The notes: generated by a model not told the origin, from the sequence alone. DNA of 64,000 nt from Candidatus Iainarchaeum sp. (GCA_030445695.1 JASUTF010000001.1:1-64000), one strand, 5' to 3'. Shown: positions 43,840 through 54,603, numbered from the stretch's first letter. Program-made: numbers and translations.

Positions 43840-45887
43840 ATCTTCACCCTCACGGCAAATGCCCTTATCTTGCTTATATGCTTCCAACTATTTAACCGTT
43901 CCATTAGCCGGTACTTTTCCTGTGCGGGTATCCGGGACCTGTCTACCACCTGTTTTAACAGCGATCTTCTGAGCTCTGATAGGTCTATAAATTTCCTGAT
44001 GCCCTCGGAGCGCCTGTGTTCGCGCGGCAGAAGGCCCCTGGGTAGTTCGGAACGCCTGAATTCCTGCACGGAAGTAGCAGATAGGAGCGCAGACAGGAGC
44101 GCAAGCACCATGGCGAAGATCGCTATCACCGTGGCTGCAATGGGTATGACCGTTGTGAGGATGCGGTTCATCACGGCGTTGAGGTATGCGTCTGCCAGCA
44201 GGGGGGCAATTCCGAGCGCGTACTTCATGACGGATTCTGCCAGCGCGTTGGCTGTAAAGTATCTGAGCATGTCCTCGCTGAACGCGTCTTTGTCCGGCAG
44301 GATGATCGTCCCGTCTTCCGAGGCGAAGTAGGCGATGCATTCCTGTCTTCTGCCCCCAACGCTGGCGAGGAACGTGGAGTATGTTCCCCTCAGGGTTCTT
44401 GCGGGTACGAGGCAGGTGGGTATGTTGTAGTAAAGAGAGATCGGTGGTAGCCCGTTGAAGCGAATCTCCACGGGGAAGATGGGATGGCCGTCAGGAGAAA
44501 ATGCGGGCAGTTTCGTGTTTCTTAAGCCGTACTCCCTCAGAACATACTCGTTGAGCGGTTCCTCGCTCTCCGGTTCCAGTGCTACTATGCGCGGGGGCCC
44601 CTGCTTCGCGAGTTCTGCGTAGGTGGTCACAAGGGGAACGGCCTGTGCCTGCACAGTTCCCACGATGATCAAAACAGCTATGAATGGCAGTATTCGCCGT
44701 AGCCCCTCCCGCAAACGCCCGAGGGCTGCTCTTATCCATGCAAGGATGCCCACCGGCTTTTCACGGGCATACACGTAGGCCTCAAAACCGTAGAACGCCC
44801 TTTCGACCTCCTCATCGACAACATGCCCGATACTTTCCAAATATTCCCGTATCGTCTCCCACGGCTGCATCCGGCGCCCCGTTCTGCGCTCCACCAGATG
44901 CACGAGGTCCCAGAATGCTCTCGCCACAGGATCGAGCACGCTTTCCTTGCGCCTCTTCCCGAACACCTTCGTGGAGTATATGGCCGCCCCCGCGCCCATC
45001 ACTGCGAGAACGGCAACGATCAAAACAGCGACGATCCCCATTGCTTCTGTCCCTGCGGACCCCACGTCCGGTAGGGACTGGGCACCCACGTTCACGCGGG
45101 GCAGCTCAGGGACTTTCCCAGTGAACCTCTGCGGTGGCGAGAACTTTGCAATCTTGATATCTTTGGCAAGCTCTACGGCCTTTCGCATTGCCTCCTGGGC
45201 TTCTGGCGTTGATGCGATCTCTGCTGCCCTCTTTATGACCTCTCTTGTTCGCTCGTCCTGCAGAACCTTTGCGACTGCCTCTATCTGTTCCGGGCTCGGC
45301 TCCTTCTCCGTATCTATCCTCGAAAGGAGGTCTTCCCACCGTATCACCGGTTCCACAGGACCGCTGTCTGATATTGTGAAGTTTTCCCCGATGACAACGT
45401 CTCTCATTTCCCTGATCGTGTCTATGAGCCGCGGATACTTCTGTATGATGTGGTAGAAGTTCTGCAACTCCTTTCCAACGGGTAGCTTGCTTCCCGGCGG
45501 CTTGTATATTTCTCCGCCTTTGTACAGGACGTCTTCCTTCAGGCCCATCTTAGCCAGTTCCTGCAGGACTTCAACCGGCACGTTTTCATCCGTGTGTACG
45601 TGTCTCAACACTTCCAGAACGTTTTTATCCACCAGTACGTTGTTCCCCACGTTGACATAGTCCCCGCTCTCCTGCAGCGTTTTGAGAACGTCTTCTCTGG
45701 ACGCCTCTGTGCTACCCCCGCTGTAAACGTATTTCGCCAGGTATTCCGCAGGATCTACTCTTGCTGCCAGCGCCAGGGGAAGGACCAGGACCATAATGAG
45801 TGCGAGCCGCCTCACGTTCCAGAAACGTACCCCGGAAATAAATGCCTTCCCCTTCCACCCTTTTAAACCCTTTTTTCTCTTCATCAT
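43809..45887 (-). CDS. Membrane protein with DUF4129-like region in MoxR operon
   Basis: A 692-residue protein: a signal anchor, a long exported helical region, a transmembrane helix near residue ~295, a DUF4129-like motif (TGRRMQPWETIREYLESIG..AFYGFEAYVYARE) and C-terminal helices (two or three) ending with a basic tail. DUF4129 domains are usually found beside MoxR and DUF58, so this is likely the membrane anchor of the module. Start ATG 45887; its end overlaps MoxR by 31 bases. Confidence 0.75.
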   Translation of the reverse strand: MMKRKKGLKGWKGKAFISGVRFWNVRRLALIMVLVLPLALAARVDPAEYLAKYVYSGGSTEASREDVLKTLQESGDYVNVGNNVLVDKNVLEVLRHVHTDENVPVEVLQELAKMGLKEDVLYKGGEIYKPPGSKLPVGKELQNFYHIIQKYPRLIDTIREMRDVVIGENFTISDSGPVEPVIRWEDLLSRIDTEKEPSPEQIEAVAKVLQDERTREVIKRAAEIASTPEAQEAMRKAVELAKDIKIAKFSPPQRFTGKVPELPRVNVGAQSLPDVGSAGTEAMGIVAVLIVAVLAVMGAGAAIYSTKVFGKRRKESVLDPVARAFWDLVHLVERRTGRRMQPWETIREYLESIGHVVDEEVERAFYGFEAYVYAREKPVGILAWIRAALGRLREGLRRILPFIAVLIIVGTVQAQAVPLVTTYAELAKQGPPRIVALEPESEEPLNEYVLREYGLRNTKLPAFSPDGHPIFPVEIRFNGLPPISLYYNIPTCLVPARTLRGTYSTFLASVGGRRQECIAYFASEDGTIILPDKDAFSEDMLRYFTANALAESVMKYALGIAPLLADAYLNAVMNRILTTVIPIAATVIAIFAMVLALLSALLSATSVQEFRRSELPRGLLPREHRRSEGIRKFIDLSELRRSLLKQVVDRSRIPAQEKYRLMERLNSWKHISKIRAFAVRVKIWLMEMRSSG

Positions 45888-45900
45888 ACTGCTGTTTCGT

Positions 45901-46019
45901 GCCGGGGTAGCTCAGCCTGGTTGGAGCGCCGGACTCATAATCCGCCGTGTGGCGTTCCGGTGCCTGCGCAGGCCGGATGAGAAATCCGGAGGTCGCGGGT
46001 TCAAATCCCGCCCCCGGCA
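45901..46019 (+). tRNA. Elongator tRNA-Met (CAT) with intron
   Basis: A 119-base gene giving a 75-base tRNA after removal of a 44-base intron. Acceptor GCCGGGG/CCCCGGC with discriminator A, D-stem GCTC/GAGC, anticodon stem CCGGA/TCCGG around CTCATAA, T-arm GCGGG TTCAAAT CCCGC. The sequence (GGACTCATAATCC core) matches archaeal elongator Met tRNAs rather than the initiator. Its 3' end is repeated at 46941 beyond the HicBA island. Confidence 0.93.
45940..45983 (+). other. Archaeal tRNA intron in tRNA-Met
   Basis: Canonical position between nucleotides 37 and 38. Bases CTCAT (exon) and ATGAG (intron 3' part) can pair, leaving a bulge around each splice site consistent with a bulge-helix-bulge. 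The intron also has an internal GCCTGCGCAGGC palindrome that can form a hairpin, and ends GATGAGAA. Confidence 0.75.
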
Positions 46020-46021
46020 CT
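45995..46021 (+). repeat. tRNA-Met 3' end, left direct repeat (attL-like)
   Basis: 27 bases covering the T-arm and acceptor end of tRNA-Met. The same sequence recurs at 46941-46967 with one mismatch (C to A in the T-loop). It defines the left boundary of the HicBA island. Confidence 0.8.
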
Positions 46022-46158
46022 CGCTTCTTCAACAACCCCATTATGCTTTACGGGCTCAGATGCAAGATTAACAAAGAACATATATTTTTCCTCCCAGAGT
46101 AAAAGCGTAAACCTTGGGCCACATTTCTTCCAGACAGTAGACGGTTGGCGAACAAGTT

Positions 46159-46368
46159 CTAGGTCTTGTTTAATTCTAGCTCTTGCAGGACCTTTTCTAG
46201 AGGTGTAAAATCTTCGTTCTTTAAGAGAAAGACTTGTCTGTAAAGTTCTGCATCCCAAAGGCCCATCATCAGGCGGTATATTGCTGGCTTCTTCATTCTC
46301 CAGAATGTGCTCCTAACAAAGGTGAAGGGAAGTATATGTCCGACAAAGTCGTCTGGGAAGGGCGTCAT
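46159..46368 (-). CDS. Small third gene of HicBA operon (possibly frameshifted)
   Basis: A 69-residue protein starting at an ATG that overlaps the hicA stop (ATGA). The sequence (ILPFTFVRSTFWRMKKPAIY; LKNEDFTPLEKVLQELEL) matches nothing I know. After its stop, another frame continues protein-like sequence (KKCGPRFTLLLWEEKYMFF) toward the tRNA, which suggests a single-base frameshift in a gene of ~110 residues. Decay after integration is plausible. Confidence 0.4.
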   Translation of the reverse strand: MTPFPDDFVGHILPFTFVRSTFWRMKKPAIYRLMMGLWDAELYRQVFLLKNEDFTPLEKVLQELELNKT

Positions 46369-46595
46369 ACCTCCTCTAACAGTTTAAGGAACTCCTCTCG
46401 AGTTATTCCAACTTCTTTAATTATGAGCCTCACGAGGCCCCGTTTGAGAGGCTTGCCTCTATGGATCGGTACCACAACCAGCTTTTTGTCTTTCTTCAGG
46501 ATTACGTGAGAACCTTTCTGACGAATTTGAACATAACCAAGCTTCTGTAGGACCTTTGTCATTTTCTCTGAGGATATTGGAGGGATCTTAGGCAT
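46365..46595 (-). CDS. hicA: HicA-type mRNA interferase toxin
   Basis: A 76-residue dsRBD-fold toxin. The catalytic His is in RQKGSHVILKK, preceded by SSEKMTKVLQKLGYVQI and followed by VVPIHRGKPLKRGLVRLIIK, the standard HicA layout. It starts inside the end of hicB (8-base overlap). Confidence 0.92.
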   Translation of the reverse strand: MPKIPPISSEKMTKVLQKLGYVQIRQKGSHVILKKDKKLVVVPIHRGKPLKRGLVRLIIKEVGITREEFLKLLEEV

Positions 46596-46839
46596 TTACC
46601 TCCACCTTTGTGATGAGGATCGCTTCGGGTTTTTCACTAAGTATTTCTTCCCGCTCCTCTTCAGAGAGAACTTCCAGATAAAGCTCGATGGCTTCTCTTA
46701 CGTTTTTTACTGTTTCTTCTATTGTTTCCCCCTGGGAAAAGCAGCCTGGAAGCTGGGGCACGTAGGCGTAATACCCTTCATCGGGGTCTTTTACGATTAC
46801 TACGTCGAAGTCCAGCACTTGGGTCTTGACCTTTTCCAT
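46588..46839 (-). CDS. hicB: HicB-type antitoxin
   Basis: An 83-residue partner of HicA. The RNase-H-like core is DEGYYAYVPQLPGCFSQGET followed by a helical IEETVKNVREAIELYLE. No obvious ribbon-helix-helix or HTH domain remains at the C terminus (ILITKVEVNA), so DNA binding is unproven. TATA-like catttaatac ~20 bases upstream supports leaderless ATG 46839. Confidence 0.9.
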   Translation of the reverse strand: MEKVKTQVLDFDVVIVKDPDEGYYAYVPQLPGCFSQGETIEETVKNVREAIELYLEVLSEEEREEILSEKPEAILITKVEVNA

Positions 46840-46940
46840 ATTATCATCTTGTTTCATTCCTGTATTAAATGCTATCATCGTGTGCTTACTATGTCAAAAC
46901 GGTGATTCCCTACGCCCAAAGCCCAAACTACACGAAGCTT

Positions 46941-46967
46941 GCGGGTTAAAATCCCGCCCCCGGCACT
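46941..46967 (+). repeat. tRNA-Met 3'-end copy, right direct repeat (attR-like)
   Basis: gcgggttaaaatcccgcccc followed by cggcact repeats the tRNA-Met 3' end with one base change. It has no upstream tRNA body, so it is not a functional tRNA. It closes the HicBA island 34 bases before deoxyhypusine synthase. Confidence 0.8.
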
Positions 46968-46977
46968 TCTGCTTTAA

Positions 46978-48453
<1,476 letters not shown>

Positions 48454-48461
<8 letters not shown>

Positions 48462-49887
48462 CGCCGTTCCCCTCGAGGGCATAATACTTGTTTATCGCCC
48501 TGAAAGCGCTTGTATAGTCCAGTTTTTTATCAAGAAGTGCCTCCAAATACTGCTTTCTCCGCTCTATCTCTTTCATTATTTCTTTCCTCGTGGTATTTGC
48601 CTCCTCTGCCAGCGTGTCCATGTTTTGGCCCACACTACCGGTCATCCTTAGCTCCCCGTTCACCGTTTCGAATATATTGCCGTAAGCCACCGTATTTTCT
48701 CCCCGCACAGACTCCACGATTTCCTTTACTCTTCTACTCCCGTCGGGGTATCTTTTTACCATAACGTAGAGGTTCACAAGCGGAAGCATACTCTCAGGAA
48801 CGTTCATGGGCTCGTGCGTTAGACGTTCTTTGGCATCTACGGCGTTGTTTGCGTGTAGCGTTCCCAAGACGCCCCTGTGCCCTACGTCCATCGCTTGGAA
48901 GAGCGTTACTGCTTCAGGGCCGCGCACCTCACCCACGATAATCCTGTCAGGTCTCATCCTAAGCGTGTTGATGAGGAGGTCGTTCATGGTGACTCCATCA
49001 TACGTTATCATGTGCACTCTGTTTCTGTGCGGGACGAAAACCTCCCGCGTGTCTTCCACGGTTATGATACGCTGGTCTTCAGGTATGAACGCCAAGAGCG
49101 CGTTGAGCAGGGTCGTTTTTCCAGATGCTGTCCCCCCTATGACCAAAACGTTGAGTGGATACATTCTGAGGCCCTCTATTGCCACCCATAGATACGCTGC
49201 TGCCTCCGCTGTTATTGTTCCGTTTCTGATGAGGTCAAAGATGGATAGTTTATGCCTGCTGAACTTTCTAACCGTTATTGTTGGCGATTCGGGCGTTACT
49301 GTGGGGAGCGTTGCGTTCACGCGCGAACCGTCGGGCAGAGTGGCGTCCAGGAACGGGTGCTCTTCGTCAAGGGTTTTCCCGTGTATGTGGGCAATCTGGT
49401 CGATTATTTCAAGTATGTCTGCCGCGCTGGGAAATACAAGGTCTGTCTGGACGTAGCCCTTCTTTTTGTGGTATATGAACACGCCTTTGGGCCCGTTTAC
49501 CTCCACCTCCTCGATATTATCGTCGAGCAGCAGGAACCCTATCTCTCCGTAGCCCATCAAACTCATTGCGAGCCGTATCGCTATGTTTTTGGCGTTTTCG
49601 AACCCCCGTACTTTCAACTCTTTCGTTATTATTTTTACAAACCTTTTGAACTCAGCTGGGCTTACAATCTGGTCTGAGAGTATCTCCTGGATTTCGGGAT
49701 TGGAAAACACGGATTCTGCAATCTCCTTGAACTTTGAGCGTAGCGCTTCTTTTCCTTTCCATATCTCTTTCTTGGGCGGCCGCGGCAGACGTATGGTAAA
49801 TTCTCGCTTGTTTACGACATACTCGTAGAGGTACTCCTTGAGCAGGTATTCCTCCTCGTCCAAATACGGGATTCTGACCTTGTACAT
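48454..49887 (-). CDS. Type II/IV secretion (VirB11/TadA/FlaI-like) ATPase
   Basis: A 477-residue hexameric secretion ATPase. The N-terminal domain is followed by Walker A GGTASGKTTLLNALLAF, the Asp box IITVEDTREV, and the Walker B/His box MRPDRIIVGEVRGPEA and GTLHANNAVDA. No adjacent TadC/FlaJ-type membrane partner or pilin is seen, so the ATPase is orphaned here. The surface protein at 35840 has a pilin-like N terminus and could be served by it. Confidence 0.9.
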
Positions 49888-49888
49888 C

Positions 49889-51185
49889 TTACACCCCCCA
49901 CACTTTCATCAGCACCGTTGCGATTCCCAGGAACGTGGCGAAGCCCACCACGTCCGTGAAGGTTGTGAGTATGATTGTGGACGACGACGCCGGGTCCTGC
50001 CCCAGCTCTTCAGTATTATGGGTATCGCCACGCCTATAAGCCCCGCGACGATTAGAGCAATGGGCATGGCGATTGCGAGGGCGATTGCGGCAAGAACGTT
50101 CCCCTTCCAGATAATGGCGAACGCAAGCGCTATTAACCCGATAATAAGCCCGTTCACAAGTCCAAGGACGAACTCCTTCCAGAACACCCGCCTCAGTGAC
50201 GTTTTGTCCAGCTCCCCCGTCGCTAAACCGCGAACAACAATGGCCATGGTCTGGGTCGTGGCGTTCCCTGCCTCGCCCGGGACTATGGGCATGAACACGG
50301 CCAGTAACGCAAGGTTCTGAATGGTCGACTCGAAGATGTTCACCACGCTCGCAGCTATAAAAGCGGTGAATAAGTTTATCACCAGCCACGGCGTCCTGTT
50401 CCGTATTGCTCGCCTTACGGACGTCCATACGTGTTCTACGCCCCGCATGGAGAATATCTTCGCCAGGTCCTCCTCGTGCTCCTTGCGTATCAGCGGTATT
50501 GCGTCCTCCGGCGTCACAATGCCCATCACTTTCCCGTCGTCAAGGACTACGACGATTTCCGGCGCGTACGTTTCGAACATGCGTGCCAGTTCCTCAGAAT
50601 CTGCGTCCACATCTATGGTTTCCGCACCGACCGCCAAATCCTCTGCTCTTGCTCTCCTCGGTACGTGCAACAGCATTTCAACGGGAATCACCCCGAAGAA
50701 GACGCCATCCTCCGTTTCAACAATCACGTGCTTTGCGTAGCCGTCCCACTCCCTCAGTTTTCTCTTGATTCCCGTGACGCTTTCCCCTGGTTTTACTCGT
50801 AGGACATCTGAGCGGATCCATCCCCTGCCACGTCCTTTGAGAACCGAAGGAGGAAGCCGTAGACTGTTTTCTCCCTCTTCGGCAGAGCAGCCATGATTTC
50901 TGTTCTTAGTTCCCTGGACAGCCGGCGGAGGACCTTTACTGCATCATGGTCCTTCATGTGCGCCAAGAAATCGGCGAACCTCTTCGGCCCGAGCGCCCCT
51001 GCAAGTTTCTCCACCGCTTCGTCTGAAAGATTGCGGATTACCCGCCTTGCTTTCTTGTGCTCCAGCCGAGAGAAAATTTCCGCAGCCCTTTTCTCATCAG
51101 ACCGCTCAATCTCTTGGGCAATCTCCCGCACCCCGAGACGGACGACCGTGGCTACTGGTAGCTGCACGTTCCCAAATAGTTTCAC
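49889..51185 (-). pseudogene. mgtE: Mg2+ transporter MgtE, two frameshifts
   Basis: Three overlapping reading frames together give one MgtE protein. Start GTG 51185: the N domain (helical superhelix) ends near KDVAG; after 50793 the frame is lost. Just 5' of the first frame's end, another frame continues with WIRSDVLRVKPGESV (CBS region) and then NRTPWLVINLFTAFIAASVV, PIVPGEAGNATTQTM and the helices, reaching 49909; a third frame supplies the natural end DPASSSTIILTTFTDVVGFA to 49889. Each junction (c. 50820-50826, in a G-run, and c. 50006-50012) is explained by loss of one base. Sequencing error, real decay or programmed frameshifting all remain possible. Confidence 0.85.
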
Positions 51186-51305
51186 TGGTATTTATTGATT
51201 TGCATTTTTTCGTTATGGTGGTTTTTATACAGTTGAATCTGAACAATACGGAGCGGATTGATGAATCGGCCGGGCGTGGTAGCAGTCGGGTAGTCCTCTA
51301 ACGGA

Positions 51306-52001
51306 CTAGAAGAGTATATGCGCCTTAATTTCGTACTCCCTTGCTACACGCATTATTTCCGCTTTGTCCGGCCGGAACGGTTCTATTCCGAGTTCCTTTA
51401 CGTGCCTGAGCCGGTCAAAGTAGTAGAAATCCGCATATTTGTGCGTCTGCCGTACAATCTCCTCTACGTCCGTTTCCGGGAGTATTGGCCCCACGAACAA
51501 GTACGTTCTTATTCCATTCTCTTTTAACTTTTTGAGGGCTTCAATTCTTGCCTTTGGGTGTGGTGCCCTTCTTTCCGCGTCTATTCTCCGAGTGGATACG
51601 ATTGTAAACCCGACAAGCGCGTCATACCTCTTTATTAGGTCTGCATCCCTCAGCACGAGCGGGCTCTTTGTCAGAATCTCAATGTTCGCACCTTTAGCTC
51701 CAAGTACCCCTATTAGTTGCCTTGTCAGTTTCTCCTTCGCTTCTATAGGTTGATAGGGATCGCTCATGGAACTCATCCATACTGTCATGCCCGGTTTGAC
51801 AGATTTCCTGGCCAGTTGCACGGCATTCTGCTTTACGATTACCGTGTTGTCCCAATCGTCTAGTCCGTAGTACTTTTTGCCGTAGAGCCGCGCGTAACAA
51901 TACGTGCAGGCGTGGTGGCAGCCAACGTAGTGGTTTATGGTGTATTTGCCCAGTGTACTCTTCGTTAGAATGCTCTTTGCCCGGATGTATTTGACGTTCA
52001 C
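51306..52001 (-). CDS. Radical SAM protein (SplB-like)
   Basis: A 231-residue radical-SAM enzyme. The Fe-S motif C-x3-C-x2-C is GCHHACTYCYARLYG, and the later WMSSMSDPYQPIEAK and EILTKSPLVLRD are typical of the spore photoproduct lyase-like group. Substrate unknown; DNA repair (SplB) or another modification reaction is possible. GTG 52001 is leaderless from a shared bidirectional TATA. Confidence 0.82.
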   Translation of the reverse strand: MNVKYIRAKSILTKSTLGKYTINHYVGCHHACTYCYARLYGKKYYGLDDWDNTVIVKQNAVQLARKSVKPGMTVWMSSMSDPYQPIEAKEKLTRQLIGVLGAKGANIEILTKSPLVLRDADLIKRYDALVGFTIVSTRRIDAERRAPHPKARIEALKKLKENGIRTYLFVGPILPETDVEEIVRQTHKYADFYYFDRLRHVKELGIEPFRPDKAEIMRVAREYEIKAHILF

Positions 52002-52021
52002 GCAGTATTCTATGAGTCAGC

Positions 52022-52034
52022 GATTTTATTATCT
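52022..52034. promoter_or_regulatory. Shared bidirectional TATA element
   Basis: gattttattatct reads as a TATA box on both strands (tttta plus; gataataaaatc minus). It lies ~20 bases from GTG 52001 on one side and ~20 from ATG 52052 on the other, so a single element can drive both leaderless transcripts. Confidence 0.5.
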
Positions 52035-52051
52035 TTCACTCCTTTTTGTTT

Positions 52052-52558
52052 ATGGAACTTCGAGATGCCATACTTGAGCGTCGTTCCGTTCGCTCCTTCC
52101 GCTCTGACCCCGTCTCAGAGGACCTTATAGACGAACTCCTCTCCTATGCACGGTGGGCGCCCTCCGCGGGCAACTTGCAGGACTGGTTCGTTTACGTCGT
52201 TCGCAGCGAGGGGATAAAAAGAGCGTTGGCAAACGCGGCATACGGCCAGGACTTCGTGGCGGAGGCACCTGTCGTTCTCGTCATCGCTGCGGACCTCGAG
52301 CGCGCGGCCCACTACGGCGAGAGGGGTGTGACTTTATACTCCATCCAGGACACCGCCGCGTTTACATATGCTTTCATGCTCCTTGCACACGAGAAGGGCC
52401 TTGGAACCGTCTGGGTAGGTGCGTTCGACGAGAACGCGGTTAGAACTCTTCTGGACATGCCATCGCACCACCGTCCCGTCGCCATAATACCTGTGGGCTA
52501 TCCCGCACACCCGCCAACGAACCCAGGACGGGAAAAAGTGAGGAAGAAAATAATCTGA
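52052..52558 (+). CDS. Nitroreductase-family oxidoreductase
   Basis: A 168-residue FMN-dependent protein. The N-terminal ERRSVRSFRSDPVSEDLI and APSAGNLQDWFVYVV are the FMN-binding signature, with LAHEKGLGTVWVGAF in the second half. Start ATG 52052. It converges on the CopB gene with 1 base between. Confidence 0.88.
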   Translation: MELRDAILERRSVRSFRSDPVSEDLIDELLSYARWAPSAGNLQDWFVYVVRSEGIKRALANAAYGQDFVAEAPVVLVIAADLERAAHYGERGVTLYSIQDTAAFTYAFMLLAHEKGLGTVWVGAFDENAVRTLLDMPSHHRPVAIIPVGYPAHPPTNPGREKVRKKII

Positions 52559-52559
52559 T

Positions 52560-54554
52560 TCAGAACGGCGGGCGGTATTTGCTCAGCGTTGCCGCGTTCA
52601 CTGCAACGATTACTGTGCTCAGGGACATCAGAAGGGCACCCACTGCTGGGCTGAGGACGATTCCGTAGTTGTAGAGTATACCTGCCGCCAGCGGAATGGC
52701 GACGATGTTGTACCCTGCAGCCCACCACAGGTTCTGGACCATCTTCGCGTAGGTTTTCTTCGAGAGGTCTATTATCTTCGCCACGTCCCTCGGGTCGTTT
52801 CTTACGAGGACGATGTCGGCGCTTTCTATGGCCACGTCGGTCCCCGCACCGATTGCAATGCCCACATCAGCTGTCACGAGCGCCGGTGCGTCGTTTACCC
52901 CGTCACCCACCATTGCTACCTTGTATCCTTTCTTCTGGAGTTCCTTTATCTTCTCCGCCTTCTGGTCAGGGAGCACCTCTGCGAAGTACCCGTCAATGCC
53001 CAGTTCTTTCGCCACCCACGCTGCCACGTCCTCTGCGTCGCCCGTGAGCATGTATACCTTCTTTCCCATGGACTTCAGTAGTTTCACCGCTTCCCTTGAT
53101 TCCTCGCGTACCCGGTCCGCCAGGGCGATGCTCCCCAGGTATTTCCCCTCTTCTGCCACGTGGATGACTGTCCTGCCCTTCACCCTTGCTTTTTCGGGAA
53201 TATCCACGCCGATTTCTTTCATCAGACGCTCGTTACCCACGTATATCTGTTTTCCTTTCACAACCCCTGTAATTCCCTTTCCGGGTATTGCACGGACATC
53301 CCGTGCTTCAGGGATGTTTATGCCCTGCGCACGTGCATGTTCCACCACTGCCTGTCCTATTACGTGCTCGGAACCCCTCTCAAGGGCCGCGGCGTAGCGA
53401 ATTACTTTTTCGTCCCCGAGTACGTCCACAACGCCGAACTTCCCTTCTGTGAGCGTGCCTGTTTTGTCGAACACCACTACGTCAACGTCCTTTACCGCCT
53501 CGAACGCCCTCCTGTTCCTTACCAGGACACCGTTCCTTGCGGATATCGCCGTGGATATGGCCACGACGAGGGGAATTGCCAGTCCGAGTGCGTGGGGGCA
53601 CGCTATAACGAGGACCGTCACCATTCGCTCCAGCGCGAACGCGGGCATACCCACTGCCGTCCAGTACGTGTATGTTGCTACGCCGGAGCCGAGGGCTACG
53701 TAGAACAGAAGCCCCGCCGCCCTGTTTGCAAGGTCCTGCGTTCTTGTCCTGCTCTGCTGTGCTTCCCGGACGATGCGCATCATCTGTGCAACGTAAGTGT
53801 CGTTCCCCGCCTTTGTTACCCTTACCTTGATTGCTGCGTGTCCGTTCACGGAGCCCCCGATTACTTCGTCACCATCCTTTTTGTGAACGGGTCTTGACTC
53901 GCCTGTGAGGAGCGATTCGTCAACGTGCGTCTCCCCCTCGATGATTACTCCGTCTGCAGGTATCTTCTCCCCGGGTTTTACCAGAACAACGTCCCCCGGT
54001 TTCAGTTCCGATGCGGGGACGTCCACCGTATGTTCTCCCCTCACGAGGTGTGCCGTTTTAGGTATGAGTTTCGCCAGTTCCTCCAGCGCCTTCGACGCCC
54101 CGCTTACGCTCTTCGCCTCAATCCAGTGGCCAAGGAGCATTACCACCACAAGCGTGGCCAGTTCCCAGAAGAAGTCCCTGCCCCCAAGGACAAATACGGA
54201 AAGGACAGAGTATATGAACGCCACGCTGATGGCCATAGCCACGAGCGTCATCATTCCCGGCTGTCTCTTCTTTACCTCGTCAACTGCACCGCGGAGGAAA
54301 GGCCAGCCACCGTATATGTATATCAGCGTGGCCAGTGCCGTCAGAATCTCCTTTCTAAATGCGAAATCAATGCTGAACCCGAACCACATCTGTATCATGT
54401 CAGATAGAAGCAGGACGGGTATCGTAAGGAGTAAGGACACGAAGAACCTGTCTCGGAACTCCTTCACGTGGTGAGCGTGGTCGTGCCCAGCATGAGCGTG
54501 ATGTTCGTGTATGTGCCCTTTCCCGTGCATGTGGCAGTGTTCCCTATGCTCCAT
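52560..54554 (-). CDS. copB: CopB-type heavy-metal P1B ATPase
   Basis: A 664-residue ATPase exporting copper or silver. The N terminus is histidine-rich (HGKGHIHEHHAHAGHDHAHH) with no CXXC ferredoxin domain, typical of CopB. The transmembrane metal motif is CPH (VIACPHALGLAIPLV), the actuator TGES, and the phosphorylation site DKTGTLTEGKFG. The last residues (NAATLSKYRPPF) end near nitroreductase. It heads the metal/thiol region. Confidence 0.93.
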   Translation of the reverse strand: MEHREHCHMHGKGHIHEHHAHAGHDHAHHVKEFRDRFFVSLLLTIPVLLLSDMIQMWFGFSIDFAFRKEILTALATLIYIYGGWPFLRGAVDEVKKRQPGMMTLVAMAISVAFIYSVLSVFVLGGRDFFWELATLVVVMLLGHWIEAKSVSGASKALEELAKLIPKTAHLVRGEHTVDVPASELKPGDVVLVKPGEKIPADGVIIEGETHVDESLLTGESRPVHKKDGDEVIGGSVNGHAAIKVRVTKAGNDTYVAQMMRIVREAQQSRTRTQDLANRAAGLLFYVALGSGVATYTYWTAVGMPAFALERMVTVLVIACPHALGLAIPLVVAISTAISARNGVLVRNRRAFEAVKDVDVVVFDKTGTLTEGKFGVVDVLGDEKVIRYAAALERGSEHVIGQAVVEHARAQGINIPEARDVRAIPGKGITGVVKGKQIYVGNERLMKEIGVDIPEKARVKGRTVIHVAEEGKYLGSIALADRVREESREAVKLLKSMGKKVYMLTGDAEDVAAWVAKELGIDGYFAEVLPDQKAEKIKELQKKGYKVAMVGDGVNDAPALVTADVGIAIGAGTDVAIESADIVLVRNDPRDVAKIIDLSKKTYAKMVQNLWWAAGYNIVAIPLAAGILYNYGIVLSPAVGALLMSLSTVIVAVNAATLSKYRPPF

Positions 54555-54603
54555 TCTCTCCTCACCAGTTACTATATGTTTTTCAGCAGTTTAACAATCC
54601 CCA

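Larger units (their letters stand above)
46020..46967. mobile_element. tRNA-Met-bounded mini-island carrying HicBA
   Basis: About 0.95 kb between the intact tRNA-Met and a partial copy of its 3' end. It is visibly more AT-rich than the flanks and carries only small minus-strand genes: a HicB antitoxin, a HicA toxin and a third small gene. No integrase is inside. The arrangement is that of a tRNA-targeted integrated element or its remnant. The element sits between the MoxR-region genes and deoxyhypusine synthase. Confidence is high for the repeat and cargo, moderate for the mobility interpretation. Confidence 0.72.

Noticed and set aside
51190-51305. Possible box C/D RNA (TTGATGA) after a TATA-like element
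   Set aside because: No clear D box (CTGA) at the right distance and no terminal stem; left unannotated.
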